Source: a virus
DNA length: 38,628 nt
Reading direction: 5' to 3' (one strand)
Virus record (IMG/VR): IMGVR_UViG_3300042868_004422
Location: 1 to 38,628 of that record
A program made the position numbers and the translations under genes. Below the pieces are notes generated by a model that saw only the letters and a program-made list of their open reading frames with translations, ran no database searches and was not told where the DNA came from. Every line of letters starts with the position of its first letter. The first letter of the stretch is position 1. Positions 12,783 to 22,046 of the stretch are shown piece by piece.

Positions 12783-14929
12783 TGCCTGAAATCAAAGATA
12801 CTCCGCTTGAAGAAAGCGAATTGCTGTCGCTATTGGAGCGGAACCTCGACGCCGCGGACACTTACACCGAAAGTCTGGTCGGCGAACAGCGCGATAAGAG
12901 CCATCGGTACTATTTCGGTGAGCCGCTGGGCAACGAGAAGCCTGGCCGCAGCCAGCACGTCTCCCGCGACGTCTTTGACGCCGTAGAGTCCACCAAGGCA
13001 TTGCTGCTCGACACCTTCACCGCCGACCGGCGCGTGGTCGAGTTCACACCAGAGACGAACGAAGACATTGAAGCCGCACGGCAGGCCACCGAGTTCGTTA
13101 ACTATCTGTTTTACCGCCAGAATAATGGCTTCAAAGTCCTGCAAGACACCCTCCATGACGGTTTGGTGAGCAAGCTGGGCGTCGTCAAGCGTTGGTACGA
13201 CAAACGCTACTCTTACATCCAAGAAGACTTTGCCGATCTGGACGAAGCGCAGTTCGTGATGCTGGCATCGGACCCCGAAGTCGAAATTACGACGCTTGAC
13301 CAGACGATTGTTCAAGCGGAGATGGTTGATCCGATGACCGGCATGGTCGTCATGCCCGCGGTTACAACCTACACTGGTGAACTCAAGCGTCGGATAGACA
13401 AGAGCCAAGTTCGTGTTGACAATTTGGAGCCAGAAAAACTTTACATCAGTCCTCGCGCCAAGACGCTTGAGGATGCGGACTTCGTCTCGTACCGTTACGA
13501 GAAAGAGATCGGCGAACTGTTGGAAGACGGCTACGACCCCGAAAAGGTCGAAGAGCTTGACGAAGAATTGGATACTTACCGCGACTCGACCCTGGGCCGC
13601 GACAGTTACGACGAGTTCTCCGCCGAGACAAGTATGCGGGACGACCACCCGAACCGCACATATGTGACTATCTACGAAAGCTACATCCGCATCTACGACC
13701 CAGAGGTCGAGTCGCGCTGCACCTACAAGGTGGTTCACTCACGTCGCGCCCTGCTGGACATGGAGAAGGTCGAAAGCCACCCGTTCCGCGGTTGGTGTCC
13801 GTTCCCTGTACCACACAAGGCCATCGGCCTGTCGCTTGCCGACGTCACGATGGACCTTCAGAAGTCGCAGTCAACGCTGAAGCGCAGCGTCATTGACAAT
13901 GCGTTCTTGACCAACACCTCACGCTGGGTGGCGAACCTGTCGCTGGTCCGCAATCCGCGTGACCTGATCGACAACAAACTTGGCGCCGTCATCGACGTCA
14001 ACGCGATGGACCCGTCATCGGTCGTCCAGCCGCTGAACACCCCGCAGATCAGCCCTAACGTCTTCACGACGATGGAGTTGCTGGAGCAGGAGAAGGAAGC
14101 GCGTTCGGGCTCTAGCCGCATGTCCAAGGGCTTGGACAGCGACGTTGTGTCGAAGCAGAACAGCAACGACATGGTCACGCGGTACATGAACGCCAGCAAC
14201 CGTCGCACGATGGTCATGGCGCGCAACTTCGCAGAGAGCTTCCTGAAGCCGCTGATGTTCGACCTCTACCGCCTGGCGATTGAGAACGACACCCAGACCC
14301 GCATGGTGCAATTGAGCGGCAAGTTTGTGCCAATCGACCCCAAGCAGCTGCGCGAACGCACAGAGATGGACGTCGCCGTGGCGCTGACGCCAGACGCCCG
14401 CGCCGCTGAAGCGCGGACGCTGACCATGCTTGACCAGATGTGGACTGCGAACCCGCAAGACCCAACGCTGAACGGCATGTACCAAGCGCAGCAGCGGTTT
14501 GCGCTGTTGGCGCGCGCTGTAGACCTCATGGGCCTCAAGGGTGGGGATAAGTACCTCCTGTCGCCAATGTCGCCTGAATACCAACAGGGCCAGCAGCAGA
14601 ACGCACAACAGGCCGAGCAGCAGAAGCAGATGGCCCAGCAGATCGAATTCAAGAAGCTTGAGCTTGACGAGCGCAAGGTCATGGTTGACGAGCGCGGTGC
14701 AGCAGTGGCCGAAGAGAAGCTGGTGCTGGAAGCCGAGAAGATTGGCGTTGAGCTATCAACCAAGGCGCAAGAGATGATCTCCAAGCAGGAGAAGGACTCC
14801 GCCGACCTCATTATGAAGGCCGCAGAGTTCCGCCACGAGCAAACGACTGATTTGGCCTACATCGGCATTGAGTCGAAAAACGCGGCCATGCAGAACCAGA
14901 ACGGCAACCGCGGAGACGAGAATGACTGA
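12782..14929 (+). CDS. Portal protein
   Basis: A 715-aa head-tail connector, directly after the terminase and starting in a TAATG overlap. Motifs consistent with podovirus-type portals include a helical N-terminus, SQHVSRDVFDAVESTKALLLDTF (stem/clip), RIYDPEVESRCTYKVVHSRR, PFPVPHKAIGLSLADVTMDLQ and the long helix RNFAESFLKPLMFDLYRL. The C-terminus is a Gln-rich coiled coil (from about 605: QQGQQQNAQQAEQQKQ, then KKLELDERKVMVDERGAA) resembling portal barrel extensions. It forms the dodecameric vertex for DNA entry and exit. Recognition rests on length, position and pattern. Confidence 0.88.
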   Translation: MPEIKDTPLEESELLSLLERNLDAADTYTESLVGEQRDKSHRYYFGEPLGNEKPGRSQHVSRDVFDAVESTKALLLDTFTADRRVVEFTPETNEDIEAARQATEFVNYLFYRQNNGFKVLQDTLHDGLVSKLGVVKRWYDKRYSYIQEDFADLDEAQFVMLASDPEVEITTLDQTIVQAEMVDPMTGMVVMPAVTTYTGELKRRIDKSQVRVDNLEPEKLYISPRAKTLEDADFVSYRYEKEIGELLEDGYDPEKVEELDEELDTYRDSTLGRDSYDEFSAETSMRDDHPNRTYVTIYESYIRIYDPEVESRCTYKVVHSRRALLDMEKVESHPFRGWCPFPVPHKAIGLSLADVTMDLQKSQSTLKRSVIDNAFLTNTSRWVANLSLVRNPRDLIDNKLGAVIDVNAMDPSSVVQPLNTPQISPNVFTTMELLEQEKEARSGSSRMSKGLDSDVVSKQNSNDMVTRYMNASNRRTMVMARNFAESFLKPLMFDLYRLAIENDTQTRMVQLSGKFVPIDPKQLRERTEMDVAVALTPDARAAEARTLTMLDQMWTANPQDPTLNGMYQAQQRFALLARAVDLMGLKGGDKYLLSPMSPEYQQGQQQNAQQAEQQKQMAQQIEFKKLELDERKVMVDERGAAVAEEKLVLEAEKIGVELSTKAQEMISKQEKDSADLIMKAAEFRHEQTTDLAYIGIESKNAAMQNQNGNRGDEND

Positions 14930-15176
14930 TTTCGAAAACGCCGTAGCGGCGTTCCAGAAGAAAAAGAACCCCCGCACCGAGGCTGAGGCCAAGCGCGAGG
15001 CGTACAAGAAGATGGTCAAAGAGTACGTCAAGCTCAAGTACGGCTACAACAGCGCGGGGGAGCGCGTGGAGCGCCCTATCACGGAAAAACGCATAGCGAC
15101 CGCCGAAGCAGCCAAGACCCGCGTCATCGAAGACGCATCGGTCGGCTTGGCTGACTTCTTCAAGGAAGAAAAATAA
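14922..15176 (+). CDS. 84-aa hypothetical protein after portal
   Basis: Starts at an ATG inside the portal stop region (8-bp overlap), so it is translated by coupling. Highly charged and helical: AVAAFQKKKNPRTEAEAKRE, KMVKEYVKLKYGYNSAG, then RIATAEAAKTRVIEDASVGL. It ends in TAATG overlap with the next gene. Short charged proteins at this site often accompany capsid assembly. No family recognised. Confidence 0.7.
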   Translation: MTDFENAVAAFQKKKNPRTEAEAKREAYKKMVKEYVKLKYGYNSAGERVERPITEKRIATAEAAKTRVIEDASVGLADFFKEEK

Positions 15177-15445
15177 TGGACATCGATTTCGAAACGAACG
15201 GCGCGGAACACGCAGCCGACGAAGCCAGCCGCCTACTGGCCAACGATGCGTTCAACGACGCATACACGTCGTTACTGGCGGACATCGAACAAAAACTATT
15301 CATGTCGGACATGGGCGCGCAGGCCGAACGTGAAACCTTATTTCATCTGCATCGCGCCGCGCAGATGTTCGTCAACAATATCGCATCTCGCATCAACCAT
15401 TTTCAGTTGAAACAAATGCAAGATTCGATTACACAGGAGACTTGA
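15176..15445 (+). CDS. 89-aa hypothetical protein before scaffold
   Basis: Starts in a TAATG overlap. Acidic N-terminus (MDIDFETNGAEHAADEASRL) followed by helices FNDAYTSLLADIEQKLFMSD and ETLFHLHRAAQMFVNNIASR. The pattern of two helices around a TLFHLHRA core recurs in small structural-region proteins of podoviruses. Function unknown; plausible capsid assembly factor. Confidence 0.65.
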   Translation: MDIDFETNGAEHAADEASRLLANDAFNDAYTSLLADIEQKLFMSDMGAQAERETLFHLHRAAQMFVNNIASRINHFQLKQMQDSITQET

Positions 15446-15446
15446 A

Positions 15447-16430
15447 GTGACAGAGCAAACCGCAACGGACTCTGCACCGAGTGCTGAAGAGCGTTTGGCT
15501 GCGTTGTACACCGCCCCCGATGAGGACACGGCGAGTACCAAAGCCGATTTACAGCCCGAAGATGAAGATGAGGGCGAAGTTGAAGTAGTCGAGGACGAGG
15601 TTGAAGCAGACACCGACGATTCCGAGGAAGCCGAAGACGGCCAAACCGAGGACGAAGAGGACGAAGCCGATACCGAAGAGGAGTCAGATGAATCTGACGA
15701 TGACGACAAAGCTGAACAGCTAGTCGAGATCGAAGGTGAAACACTGACGCTTGAAGAGGTCAAACTCGGATACCTCCGCCAGTCGGACTACACCAAGAAG
15801 ACGCAAGCAGTTGCGGAACAACGTAAGGCTGTCGAAGAAGACAGCCAGTATTACGCCTCCACACTGAACAGTCTCTTGACCGCCGTGGGTGCTGACGTTC
15901 AACGCTTTCAAAGCGTTGATTGGGAGCGCGCAGCGGTGGAAAACCCTGAACAGTACCGCCAAGCCAAGACAGCATACGAACACTCTCTCCAGACGTTCAA
16001 CGGAATCCGTGGACAGGCGGAAGACTTCGTACAGCGGACCAAACAGACACAGGAAGCCGCGTTGAAGGCGCAAGCCAAAGAAGCGGTGGCCGTACTAAAA
16101 ACGACCATTCCTGGGTGGAATAACGAGTTGTACGCTCAGATCGGTGAGTTTGCCCATAAAGAGTTGGGTTTCGCGCCAGAAGAGTTCAACAACATCGCTG
16201 ACCACCGCGCTATTCGGTCCATCTGGAGTGCTATGCAGTACCACAGGGGTCGCAAGGTCGTGACTGAGAAGAAAGTCAAAGTCGCGCCTACCAAAACTTT
16301 GTCTGACAAGAGGGCAACGGAATCTAAGGTCGTTCATGGCCGTAAACAGATGAATAAGCAGCGCGAAGTGCTGCGGAACTCTGGGAAGGTAGACGACGCT
16401 GTTGCACTCTTGGCTAATCGCTTAAGGTAA
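15447..16430 (+). CDS. Capsid scaffolding protein
   Basis: A 327-aa protein with a GTG start after AGGAG, immediately before the capsid gene. Residues about 25-90 are an extreme acidic tract of Asp/Glu (EDEVEADTDDSEEAEDGQTE). Then come helices (YLRQSDYTKKTQAVAEQRKA, FVQRTKQTQEAALKAQAKEA) and a basic C-terminus (KKVKVAPTKTLSDKR to LANRLR) suited to contact the capsid shell. This composition and order (acidic disordered, coiled, basic tail) match phage scaffolds. It would shape the prohead and be lost on maturation. Confidence 0.85.
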   Translation: MTEQTATDSAPSAEERLAALYTAPDEDTASTKADLQPEDEDEGEVEVVEDEVEADTDDSEEAEDGQTEDEEDEADTEEESDESDDDDKAEQLVEIEGETLTLEEVKLGYLRQSDYTKKTQAVAEQRKAVEEDSQYYASTLNSLLTAVGADVQRFQSVDWERAAVENPEQYRQAKTAYEHSLQTFNGIRGQAEDFVQRTKQTQEAALKAQAKEAVAVLKTTIPGWNNELYAQIGEFAHKELGFAPEEFNNIADHRAIRSIWSAMQYHRGRKVVTEKKVKVAPTKTLSDKRATESKVVHGRKQMNKQREVLRNSGKVDDAVALLANRLR

Positions 16431-16436
16431 ATCAAA

Positions 16437-17336
16437 ATGGCTACAATTTCTGGCGTTGCAAAAACTTATGACTTGGTCGGCAAGCAAGAAGATGTCGAAG
16501 ACATCATCTATGACATCTCGCCTACCGACACTCCATTCCTTTCGTCCATCGGCACGTCCAAGGCGAAAGCAACCAACCACCAGTGGCAGCAGGACAAGCT
16601 GGCCTCACCCGCAGCCAACAAGGCTGTTGAAGGTGCGGCTGCTGGTGCTGCAACCGCGTCTGACACCACGCTGAAGTCTGCCAACACGCAGATTTTCAAG
16701 GGCGTTGTCGAAGTCTCCGGTACTGCCCGTGCAATCGGCCTTTACGGTCGTGCGGACGAACTGGCCCGCCTCGTTGCCAAGAAAGGCAAGGAAATCAAGC
16801 GCGACATCGAGTTCGCGATGGTGGGTAACGCACAGGCTGGTACTGCTGGCAACGGCACGACTGCCCGTGAACTGACTTCGGCTCAGAACCAGATCGCTGC
16901 TGGCACGACCAACACGAACGGTACGAACCGTGCGTTTTCTGAAACGATCCTCTTGGACGTTATGCAGAAGGTCTTCACCGCAGGCGGTATGCCTAACCAG
17001 CTTCAGGTAACACCATCGCACTCGCTGATCGTTGCCGGCTTCGCAGCCGCTTCGGGACGCACTCGCGATTTTGGTGTGCAGAAGAAGCTCGTAAACGCAG
17101 TCGATCTGTACGTCTCGCCATTTGGTGAAGTTGCAGTGGTTCCTAACCGCTTCCTCAACGCCAACACTGCCCTGGTTCTCGACACCGAGTACTGGAGCCG
17201 TGCAGTTCTCCGCCCAATGGCCACCACGGTCTTGGCGAAGGACGGCGACAGCGAGAAGCGCATGATGCTCACCGAACTGACGCTCGTTTGCGAAAACGAC
17301 GAAGCATCGGGTCTGGCAAGCGCACTGACCGCGTAA
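16437..17336 (+). CDS. Major capsid protein (DUF5309/SU10-like HK97 fold)
   Basis: A 299-aa protein with the DUF5309/SU10 capsid family hallmarks: KTYDLVGKQEDVEDIIYDIS near the N-terminus, TPFLSSIG (about 32-39), HQWQQD (48-53), QIFKGVVEVSGTARAIGLYG, the spine helix ELARLVAKKGKEIKRDIEFA, and the C-terminal strands VLDTEYWSRAVLRP and KRMMLTELTLVCENDEAS. It follows the scaffold gene and is followed by a strong hairpin, suiting the most abundant virion protein. Codon use is more regular than in neighbours, consistent with high expression. Confidence 0.93.
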   Translation: MATISGVAKTYDLVGKQEDVEDIIYDISPTDTPFLSSIGTSKAKATNHQWQQDKLASPAANKAVEGAAAGAATASDTTLKSANTQIFKGVVEVSGTARAIGLYGRADELARLVAKKGKEIKRDIEFAMVGNAQAGTAGNGTTARELTSAQNQIAAGTTNTNGTNRAFSETILLDVMQKVFTAGGMPNQLQVTPSHSLIVAGFAAASGRTRDFGVQKKLVNAVDLYVSPFGEVAVVPNRFLNANTALVLDTEYWSRAVLRPMATTVLAKDGDSEKRMMLTELTLVCENDEASGLASALTA

Positions 17337-17346
17337 GCAAATAGGG

Positions 17347-17380
17347 GGAGGGCGGCAGTTGGGTGCCGCTCTCCTCTTTA
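17347..17380 (+). terminator. Terminator or attenuator after capsid gene
   Basis: GGAGGGCGGCA (17347-17357) pairs with TGCCGCTCTCC (17364-17374; one G-U pair) over a six-base loop and runs into TCTTTACTCTT. It lies 11 bases after the capsid stop. It probably ends a share of transcripts here, raising capsid output over tail genes. Confidence 0.65.
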
Positions 17381-17400
17381 CTCTTGAATGAAAGCCTCTG

Positions 17401-17703
17401 ATGTCCGACGAACTTAAAACCACTCTTGAGTTTGACCGCAACACGGGGCTTCACACGCTGCGGCACACGCAGGACGTGACTTCGATCATCGACGCGAACA
17501 AGCGCGCCCAGATCGACAGCATCGGCACGAAATTCGGCGACTTTGCTAAGGTCGCCAGTATCCCGTACTCCGTAGTGCTTGAGTGGAAGCAGAAATACGG
17601 CATCAACGCGATGGCGCCGTCGCCTGAAGACAAGATTCGCATGGTTGCTTTGTTGAACGATCCAGACTATGCCTTCCTGCGTACACGCGGAGGTAAGTTG
17701 TGA
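17401..17703 (+). CDS. 100-aa hypothetical virion-region protein
   Basis: Starts MSDELKTTLEFDRNTGLHTL, right after the capsid hairpin, and ends in a GTGA overlap with the adaptor gene. A helix (DANKRAQIDSIGTKFGDFAK) is followed by IPYSVVLEWKQKYGINAM and a C-terminal stretch that ends RTRGGKL. Size and position (between capsid and adaptor) fit a minor head or head-tail joining protein. No firm family. Confidence 0.7.
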   Translation: MSDELKTTLEFDRNTGLHTLRHTQDVTSIIDANKRAQIDSIGTKFGDFAKVASIPYSVVLEWKQKYGINAMAPSPEDKIRMVALLNDPDYAFLRTRGGKL

Positions 17704-18308
17704 GCATAACCACCTACACCGAACTGAAAACCGCCATCGCCGACTGGCTGAACCGCGACGATCTTTCAGACGCCCGCCTTAGCGATTTCGTGCAGATGGC
17801 GGAGAACCGCATCTTCCACGTTCTACGCATCCCGCCGATGGAGCGGTACGCCAACATCACCACCGACAGCGAAGGCAAGGTGGCGATCCCTGGCGACTTC
17901 ATTGAAGCGAAAGACGTCATCTTCAACGGCAAGGCTCTGGATCGCATCTCCACGACAGAGTTCTACGCCCGCACAGCGGCGCAGGGCGAACCAACGTCGT
18001 TCATGCGTGAAACGGTGTATCTGCGCCTTTGGCCAACGCCAAGTGCAGACCTGACCGGCCTTAGCTTGGTGTATTACGCACTGCCGACCGCGCTGTCCGC
18101 GTCGAACGCGACGAACGCCGTCTTTGCGATGGCCCCCGAACTGTATTTGTATAGCGCGCTGGTCGCAGCCGGCGTCTACATCGGATCGCCTGCCGAGAAG
18201 ATACAGATATGGTCGGAATCGTTTAACGACACGATGCAACGGTTGATGGAGAACGCTCGTCAGAGTGAGGTTTCCGGCGCCACCAACACTGTTTTGAGCG
18301 GATATTAA
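17700..18308 (+). CDS. Head-to-tail adaptor protein (SU10 adaptor-like)
   Basis: A 202-aa protein with a GTG start in GTGA overlap. The N-terminal TYTELKTAIADWLNRDDLSD, FVQMAENRIFHVLRIPPME and VAIPGDFIEAKDVIFNG are the typical phage adaptor/tail-tube-A pattern (T7 gp11, SU10 adaptor). The middle is beta-rich (RLWPTPSADLTGLSLVYYAL), followed by APELYLYSALVAAGVYIG and a terminal helix. It would form the ring below the portal that binds the nozzle and fibres. Confidence 0.82.
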   Translation: MSITTYTELKTAIADWLNRDDLSDARLSDFVQMAENRIFHVLRIPPMERYANITTDSEGKVAIPGDFIEAKDVIFNGKALDRISTTEFYARTAAQGEPTSFMRETVYLRLWPTPSADLTGLSLVYYALPTALSASNATNAVFAMAPELYLYSALVAAGVYIGSPAEKIQIWSESFNDTMQRLMENARQSEVSGATNTVLSGY

Positions 18309-18311
18309 GAT

Positions 18312-20936
18312 ATGTCTACGTCGGGTTTCTTCACAGGCGGTGAGTCACCGCAGACAAACATTTACGAGGATGAAGCAAAGGCGTCGGCTCTAGCCGCTGC
18401 CGCCAGCGCCACAGCAGCTGCTGGCAGCGCAGGCGCTGCCAACACTGGTGCGGGACAGTCCGCGGCATCCGCAAACGCAGCCAGCGCCAGCGCAACGAAC
18501 GCTGCAACCAGCGCGTCCAACGCTGCGACCAGCGCCACCAGCGCAACAGGCAGCGCAACAACAGCCACAACCAAGGCTACAGAAGCGGGCGCCTCGGCCA
18601 GCGCGGCTGATAGCAGCGCGACAAACGCTGCGTCCAGCGCCGCCACGGCAAGCACAAGCGCATCGGAGGCGTTTACCAGCGCAACCAACGCTGCGACCAG
18701 CGCGTCCAACGCTGCGTCCAGCGCCACGGCAGCTGGCGGTAGTGCCACAGCGGCTAGCGGCAGCGCCTCTACGGCAACGACAAAAGCAGCTGAAGCATCA
18801 ACCAGCGCGACCGATGCAGCTGGCAGCGCCTCTACGGCAACGACAAAAGCAGCTGAAGCGTCAACCAGCGCCACCAACGCAGCTAACAGTGCGACCGCCG
18901 CTGGCACAAGCGCGACAGCAGCTGGCACAAGCGCGTCCAACGCTGCGACCAGCGCGTCCAACGCATCGACGAGTGCTACGGCAGCAGCGACAAGTGCCAC
19001 CGACGCCTCTGCAAGCGCCACCGCAGCATCTACAGCACAGGCAGCTTCCGAAGCGGCCCGTGACTCCGCCCTAGCTGCATACGACCAGTTTGACGACCGC
19101 TACTTGGGTGCGAAGACGTCTGACCCCACACTCGACAACGACGGAAACGCGCTTGGCGCGGGTGCGTTGTATTTCAGCAGCACACTTGGCGTAATGCGGC
19201 TCTACACCGGCAGCGCGTGGACGGCAGCGTATGTCTCCGGCGATGGCGTGTTGCTGCAAGCAAACAACCTATCAGACCTAACCAGCATCGCCACTGCGCG
19301 GACCAATCTTGGCTTGGCGACCGTAGCAACCTCCGGCGCGTATAGCGATCTTTCCGGCAAGCCGACAGTCCCGTCTTCGACGACAGACATCACCGAAGGC
19401 GCGAACCTATACTTCACGGACGCCCGTGCGCGGTCAGCGATCAGCGCCACTGGCTCGTTGTCATACAACTCAACGACAGGGGCCATCAGCTACACTGCAC
19501 CAACCCTGGCCACCGTGGCAACGACAGGCGCGTACAGCGACCTCACCGGCAAGCCTACCCTTGGGACTCTATCGTCGCAGAACGCCGACGCTGTCGCCAT
19601 CACGGGCGGCACAATAACTGGCGTGACGATGGACAGCATCACCAACCATGTTGGCGCTGACCACATCCACTATAAGGTGAAAGCCACCCAAACTCTTGCT
19701 AAAGGCGATGTGGTAAAGGTTGTTGGTTTTAATTCTGGTGAAGACGCCTTTGAAGTTGCTAAGGTTTCAGCTTCAACTGACATTGCTGTCGGTGTTATAT
19801 ACAGCGCGTTAGCCAATGGCGACTATGGTTCTATCATCAACACAGGATTACTGGAAGGTATCGACACTTCTGCCTTTGCAATCGGCACAACGCTATATCC
19901 AAACACATCAGGCGGGTTCACTAGCACAAAGCCGACCTCTGGTCGTTATCAGGCACTGGCGTTTGTCGTTCGCTCTCACGCAAGCCAAGGCACAATCCTA
20001 ATTGAAGCCAGTGAACCACAGCCAACTAGCCTAAGCCAATTTACAAATGACAGCGGCTACACAACGAACACAGGCACGGTAACGTCCGTTGGTGGCACAG
20101 GTACTGTAAATGGCATCACGCTTACAGGAACGGTAACCTCAAGTGGATCACTGACTCTTGGTGGTACGCTTTCTGGCGTTGACCTTACCTCACAAGTCAC
20201 AGGCACACTTCCTGTAGCTAACGGCGGTACGGGCGTCACCTCACTCACCTCTAACTATCTGGTCAAAGGTAACGGCACATCGGCGGTCAGCGCGTCTGTG
20301 GTGTACGACAATGGTACGAACGTCGGAATTGGAAACAGCGACCCTGGCTATCGGCTCGACATCAGTGCTGCGGACACGACATCCGGCCTTGGCTACGCTA
20401 TGCGCTTGCGGTCCAATGCCACCGCAGCCGCTGCAGCTATTCAATTCACCGACAGCTCTGTCACTGCCCAAAACGGCCTAATCTCCTGTACTGACAGTGG
20501 TATTCTCACACTTCAGGGTGGCGATGGTGGATCAGCCGCTATTGCATTCCGCACTGGTGGCGGTGAGCGTTTCAAGATTAACAACACAGGCGGCATCACC
20601 TCGTCCGACCTCGCTGACGCCGTGGGCTACAAAGGTCTGCCACAGAACAGCCAGACATCCTCGTACACGCTGGCGCTGGCCGACATCGGCAAGCACATCA
20701 GCATCACGACAGGCGGCGTGGTTATCCCCGCGAACGGCACCGTGGCGTTTCCTATCGGCGCAACGATTGTGGTGTTCAACAACAGCGGTAGCAACCAGAC
20801 GATCAGCATTACGACTGACACGCTACGCCAAGCAGGCACAGCCAACACAGGCTCACGCACACTGGCCCAGTACGGCCTTGCAACGTGCGTAAAGGTTACC
20901 GCTACAACTTGGGTCGTCTCAGGCAACGTGACATGA
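18312..20936 (+). CDS. Long tail fibre with Ala/Ser/Thr-rich stalk
   Basis: An 874-aa fibre. Residues 1-20 (STSGFFTGGESPQTNIYEDE) look like the virion anchor. About 20-255 is a low-complexity Ala/Ser/Thr/Asn heptad-like stalk (repeats such as ASTSATNAA), probably a trimeric coiled coil. Shaft repeats follow: NLSDLTSIATARTNLGL, YSDLSGKPT and NLYFTDARARSAIS near 320-380, then a beta-rich mid-domain (AKGDVVKVVGFNSGEDAF) and a C-terminal domain ending in GNVT. The N-terminal part is similar to other fibre bases; the tip decides host range. Ribosome site weak (GGATAT). The gene ends in ATGA overlap with the Gly-rich tip protein. Confidence 0.88.
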   Translation: MSTSGFFTGGESPQTNIYEDEAKASALAAAASATAAAGSAGAANTGAGQSAASANAASASATNAATSASNAATSATSATGSATTATTKATEAGASASAADSSATNAASSAATASTSASEAFTSATNAATSASNAASSATAAGGSATAASGSASTATTKAAEASTSATDAAGSASTATTKAAEASTSATNAANSATAAGTSATAAGTSASNAATSASNASTSATAAATSATDASASATAASTAQAASEAARDSALAAYDQFDDRYLGAKTSDPTLDNDGNALGAGALYFSSTLGVMRLYTGSAWTAAYVSGDGVLLQANNLSDLTSIATARTNLGLATVATSGAYSDLSGKPTVPSSTTDITEGANLYFTDARARSAISATGSLSYNSTTGAISYTAPTLATVATTGAYSDLTGKPTLGTLSSQNADAVAITGGTITGVTMDSITNHVGADHIHYKVKATQTLAKGDVVKVVGFNSGEDAFEVAKVSASTDIAVGVIYSALANGDYGSIINTGLLEGIDTSAFAIGTTLYPNTSGGFTSTKPTSGRYQALAFVVRSHASQGTILIEASEPQPTSLSQFTNDSGYTTNTGTVTSVGGTGTVNGITLTGTVTSSGSLTLGGTLSGVDLTSQVTGTLPVANGGTGVTSLTSNYLVKGNGTSAVSASVVYDNGTNVGIGNSDPGYRLDISAADTTSGLGYAMRLRSNATAAAAAIQFTDSSVTAQNGLISCTDSGILTLQGGDGGSAAIAFRTGGGERFKINNTGGITSSDLADAVGYKGLPQNSQTSSYTLALADIGKHISITTGGVVIPANGTVAFPIGATIVVFNNSGSNQTISITTDTLRQAGTANTGSRTLAQYGLATCVKVTATTWVVSGNVT
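18759..18870. repeat. Imperfect 63-bp-period repeat inside the fibre stalk
   Basis: About 48 bases beginning at 18759 recur at 18822 with one difference (encoding SASTATTKAAEASTSAT twice, 21 codons apart). It is part of the low-complexity stalk coding region, where unequal recombination could change stalk length in whole-codon steps. Confidence 0.75.
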
Positions 20937-21697
20937 CAGGTATTCTCTGCGCTCTGGCTGGTGCGGGCGGTTCAGCGCCCCCTGTGTCGTTAACTAACAC
21001 GTTCACGATCCCTACACGATCCACCTATGTGCCTGGAGATACATTTACTTTTTCCAAATCAGCAGGAGGCTCAATACCATTTCCGGTAAGGAATGGGGCG
21101 ACGTTCAAGATCAGCATGTACGGCGCTGGCGGCGGTAACTTTTCGGGGGCAGGGTCAGGCGGAAACGCTAATGGCGGCATTTTAATAGTAAACATAAACT
21201 TATCGTCTTACCAAAACACCAACCTCTTCTTTTACAAAGGCGGCGGTGGCGGCAATAGTAGCAGCGGTATCGATGGGTGTGGTGGCGGTGGCAATGGAGG
21301 CTACAACGGCGGCGGCCAAGGTGCCGGTACTCGTGGTCCTGGGGGCGGAGGGCGCACAGATTTACGCATAGCAGAAAATAGCCCGAATACAGAATTGTTG
21401 GTAGCTGGCGGTGGAGGTGGTGGCTACGGCACTTTGTCTACTGGCGGAAGTAGGATTTATGGCGACAGCGGTTGCGGGGGTATGTTCGGCGACTATTGCG
21501 GTGACAACGGCGGCGGCGGTGGCGGTTACCAGGGCGGCAGCGCGTCTTGCGGTGACGACGATAGTAACGGCGGTCCTGGGTCTAACTTTAATAATGGTTC
21601 GCTAACAACCTTAGTGATTCAAAACACCACTATCACAGGTCAGACTGGCGGCAATTCAGGCGACGGCTATTTCATAGTCGAAGTACTAACGGTCTAA
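20933..21697 (+). CDS. Glycine-rich tip / receptor-recognition protein
   Basis: A 254-aa protein whose ATG overlaps the fibre stop (ATGA). After a beta-rich N-terminus (TFTIPTRSTYVPGDTFTFSK) come glycine-rich tracts (MYGAGGGNFSGAGSGG, GGGGNGGYNGGG, VAGGGGGGYG) interrupted by short variable loops, ending FIVEVLTV. This is the pattern of polyglycine-II-type Gly-rich domains used in phage adhesins and fibre tips (PF21722-like). Four or more cysteines in the loops are unusual and might form disulfides outside the cell. Coupling to the fibre gene suggests that it caps the fibre and contacts the receptor. Confidence 0.75.
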   Translation: MTGILCALAGAGGSAPPVSLTNTFTIPTRSTYVPGDTFTFSKSAGGSIPFPVRNGATFKISMYGAGGGNFSGAGSGGNANGGILIVNINLSSYQNTNLFFYKGGGGGNSSSGIDGCGGGGNGGYNGGGQGAGTRGPGGGGRTDLRIAENSPNTELLVAGGGGGGYGTLSTGGSRIYGDSGCGGMFGDYCGDNGGGGGGYQGGSASCGDDDSNGGPGSNFNNGSLTTLVIQNTTITGQTGGNSGDGYFIVEVLTV

Positions 21698-21714
21698 TCC
21701 TCAAGGAATTAACG

Positions 21715-21924
21715 ATGACAAGGGACGAGCTTATTTATCATTTGAACGAAAAGCTTAAATTAGCAGAGCAAAATAATTGGGAAAAGCAAAAGCAGGAAAT
21801 TTTAGACGTATTGAATCACCGTAATTTTCCGAACAATTTTGTGAATTGGCCGTTAAGTCCCCCAGAGGAGGCGAAATTGGCAGCTAAAGGGCCAAGCCAG
21901 ACGCCCATAGAGGACAAAATTTAA
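21715..21924 (+). CDS. 69-aa hypothetical tail-region protein
   Basis: Good ribosome site (AAGGA) and ATG 15 bases after the tip gene. Helical N-terminus (DELIYHLNEKLKLAEQNNWE), then HRNFPNNFVNWPLSPPEEAK. Locally lower GC than the flanking genes. No family; could be a fibre assembly chaperone or a recent gain. Confidence 0.6.
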   Translation: MTRDELIYHLNEKLKLAEQNNWEKQKQEILDVLNHRNFPNNFVNWPLSPPEEAKLAAKGPSQTPIEDKI

Positions 21925-21956
21925 GAACGCGCCGGTATCGACAAGGAGCATTTAGA

Positions 21957-22046
21957 ATGACGGTTACAAACACCGTTACCAATCTTGCTTGCTGGTTGGC
22001 GCGTTTTCCGCTATGTCGAAATGACTTTACGGGGGGTTCGGCGTGA
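21957..22046 (+). CDS. 29-aa peptide with strong ribosome site
   Basis: ATG at 21957 follows AAGGAG by eight bases. The frame starts MTVTNTVTNLACWLARFPLC and ends in GTGA overlap with the next structural gene. Proper signals at both ends argue that it is translated, perhaps as a leader that couples the downstream gene. No known family. Confidence 0.5.
   Translation: MTVTNTVTNLACWLARFPLCRNDFTGGSA

Noticed and set aside
12830-13738. 302-aa minus-strand frame
   Set aside because: Antisense to the portal gene, composition typical of GC-rich shadow frames, no ribosome site or family.
16605-17444. 279-aa minus-strand frame
   Set aside because: Antisense to the capsid gene and crosses its terminator; not coding.
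18362-19021. 219-aa Ala/Val-rich frame on the minus strand
   Set aside because: Antisense shadow of the low-complexity fibre stalk; no start signals.
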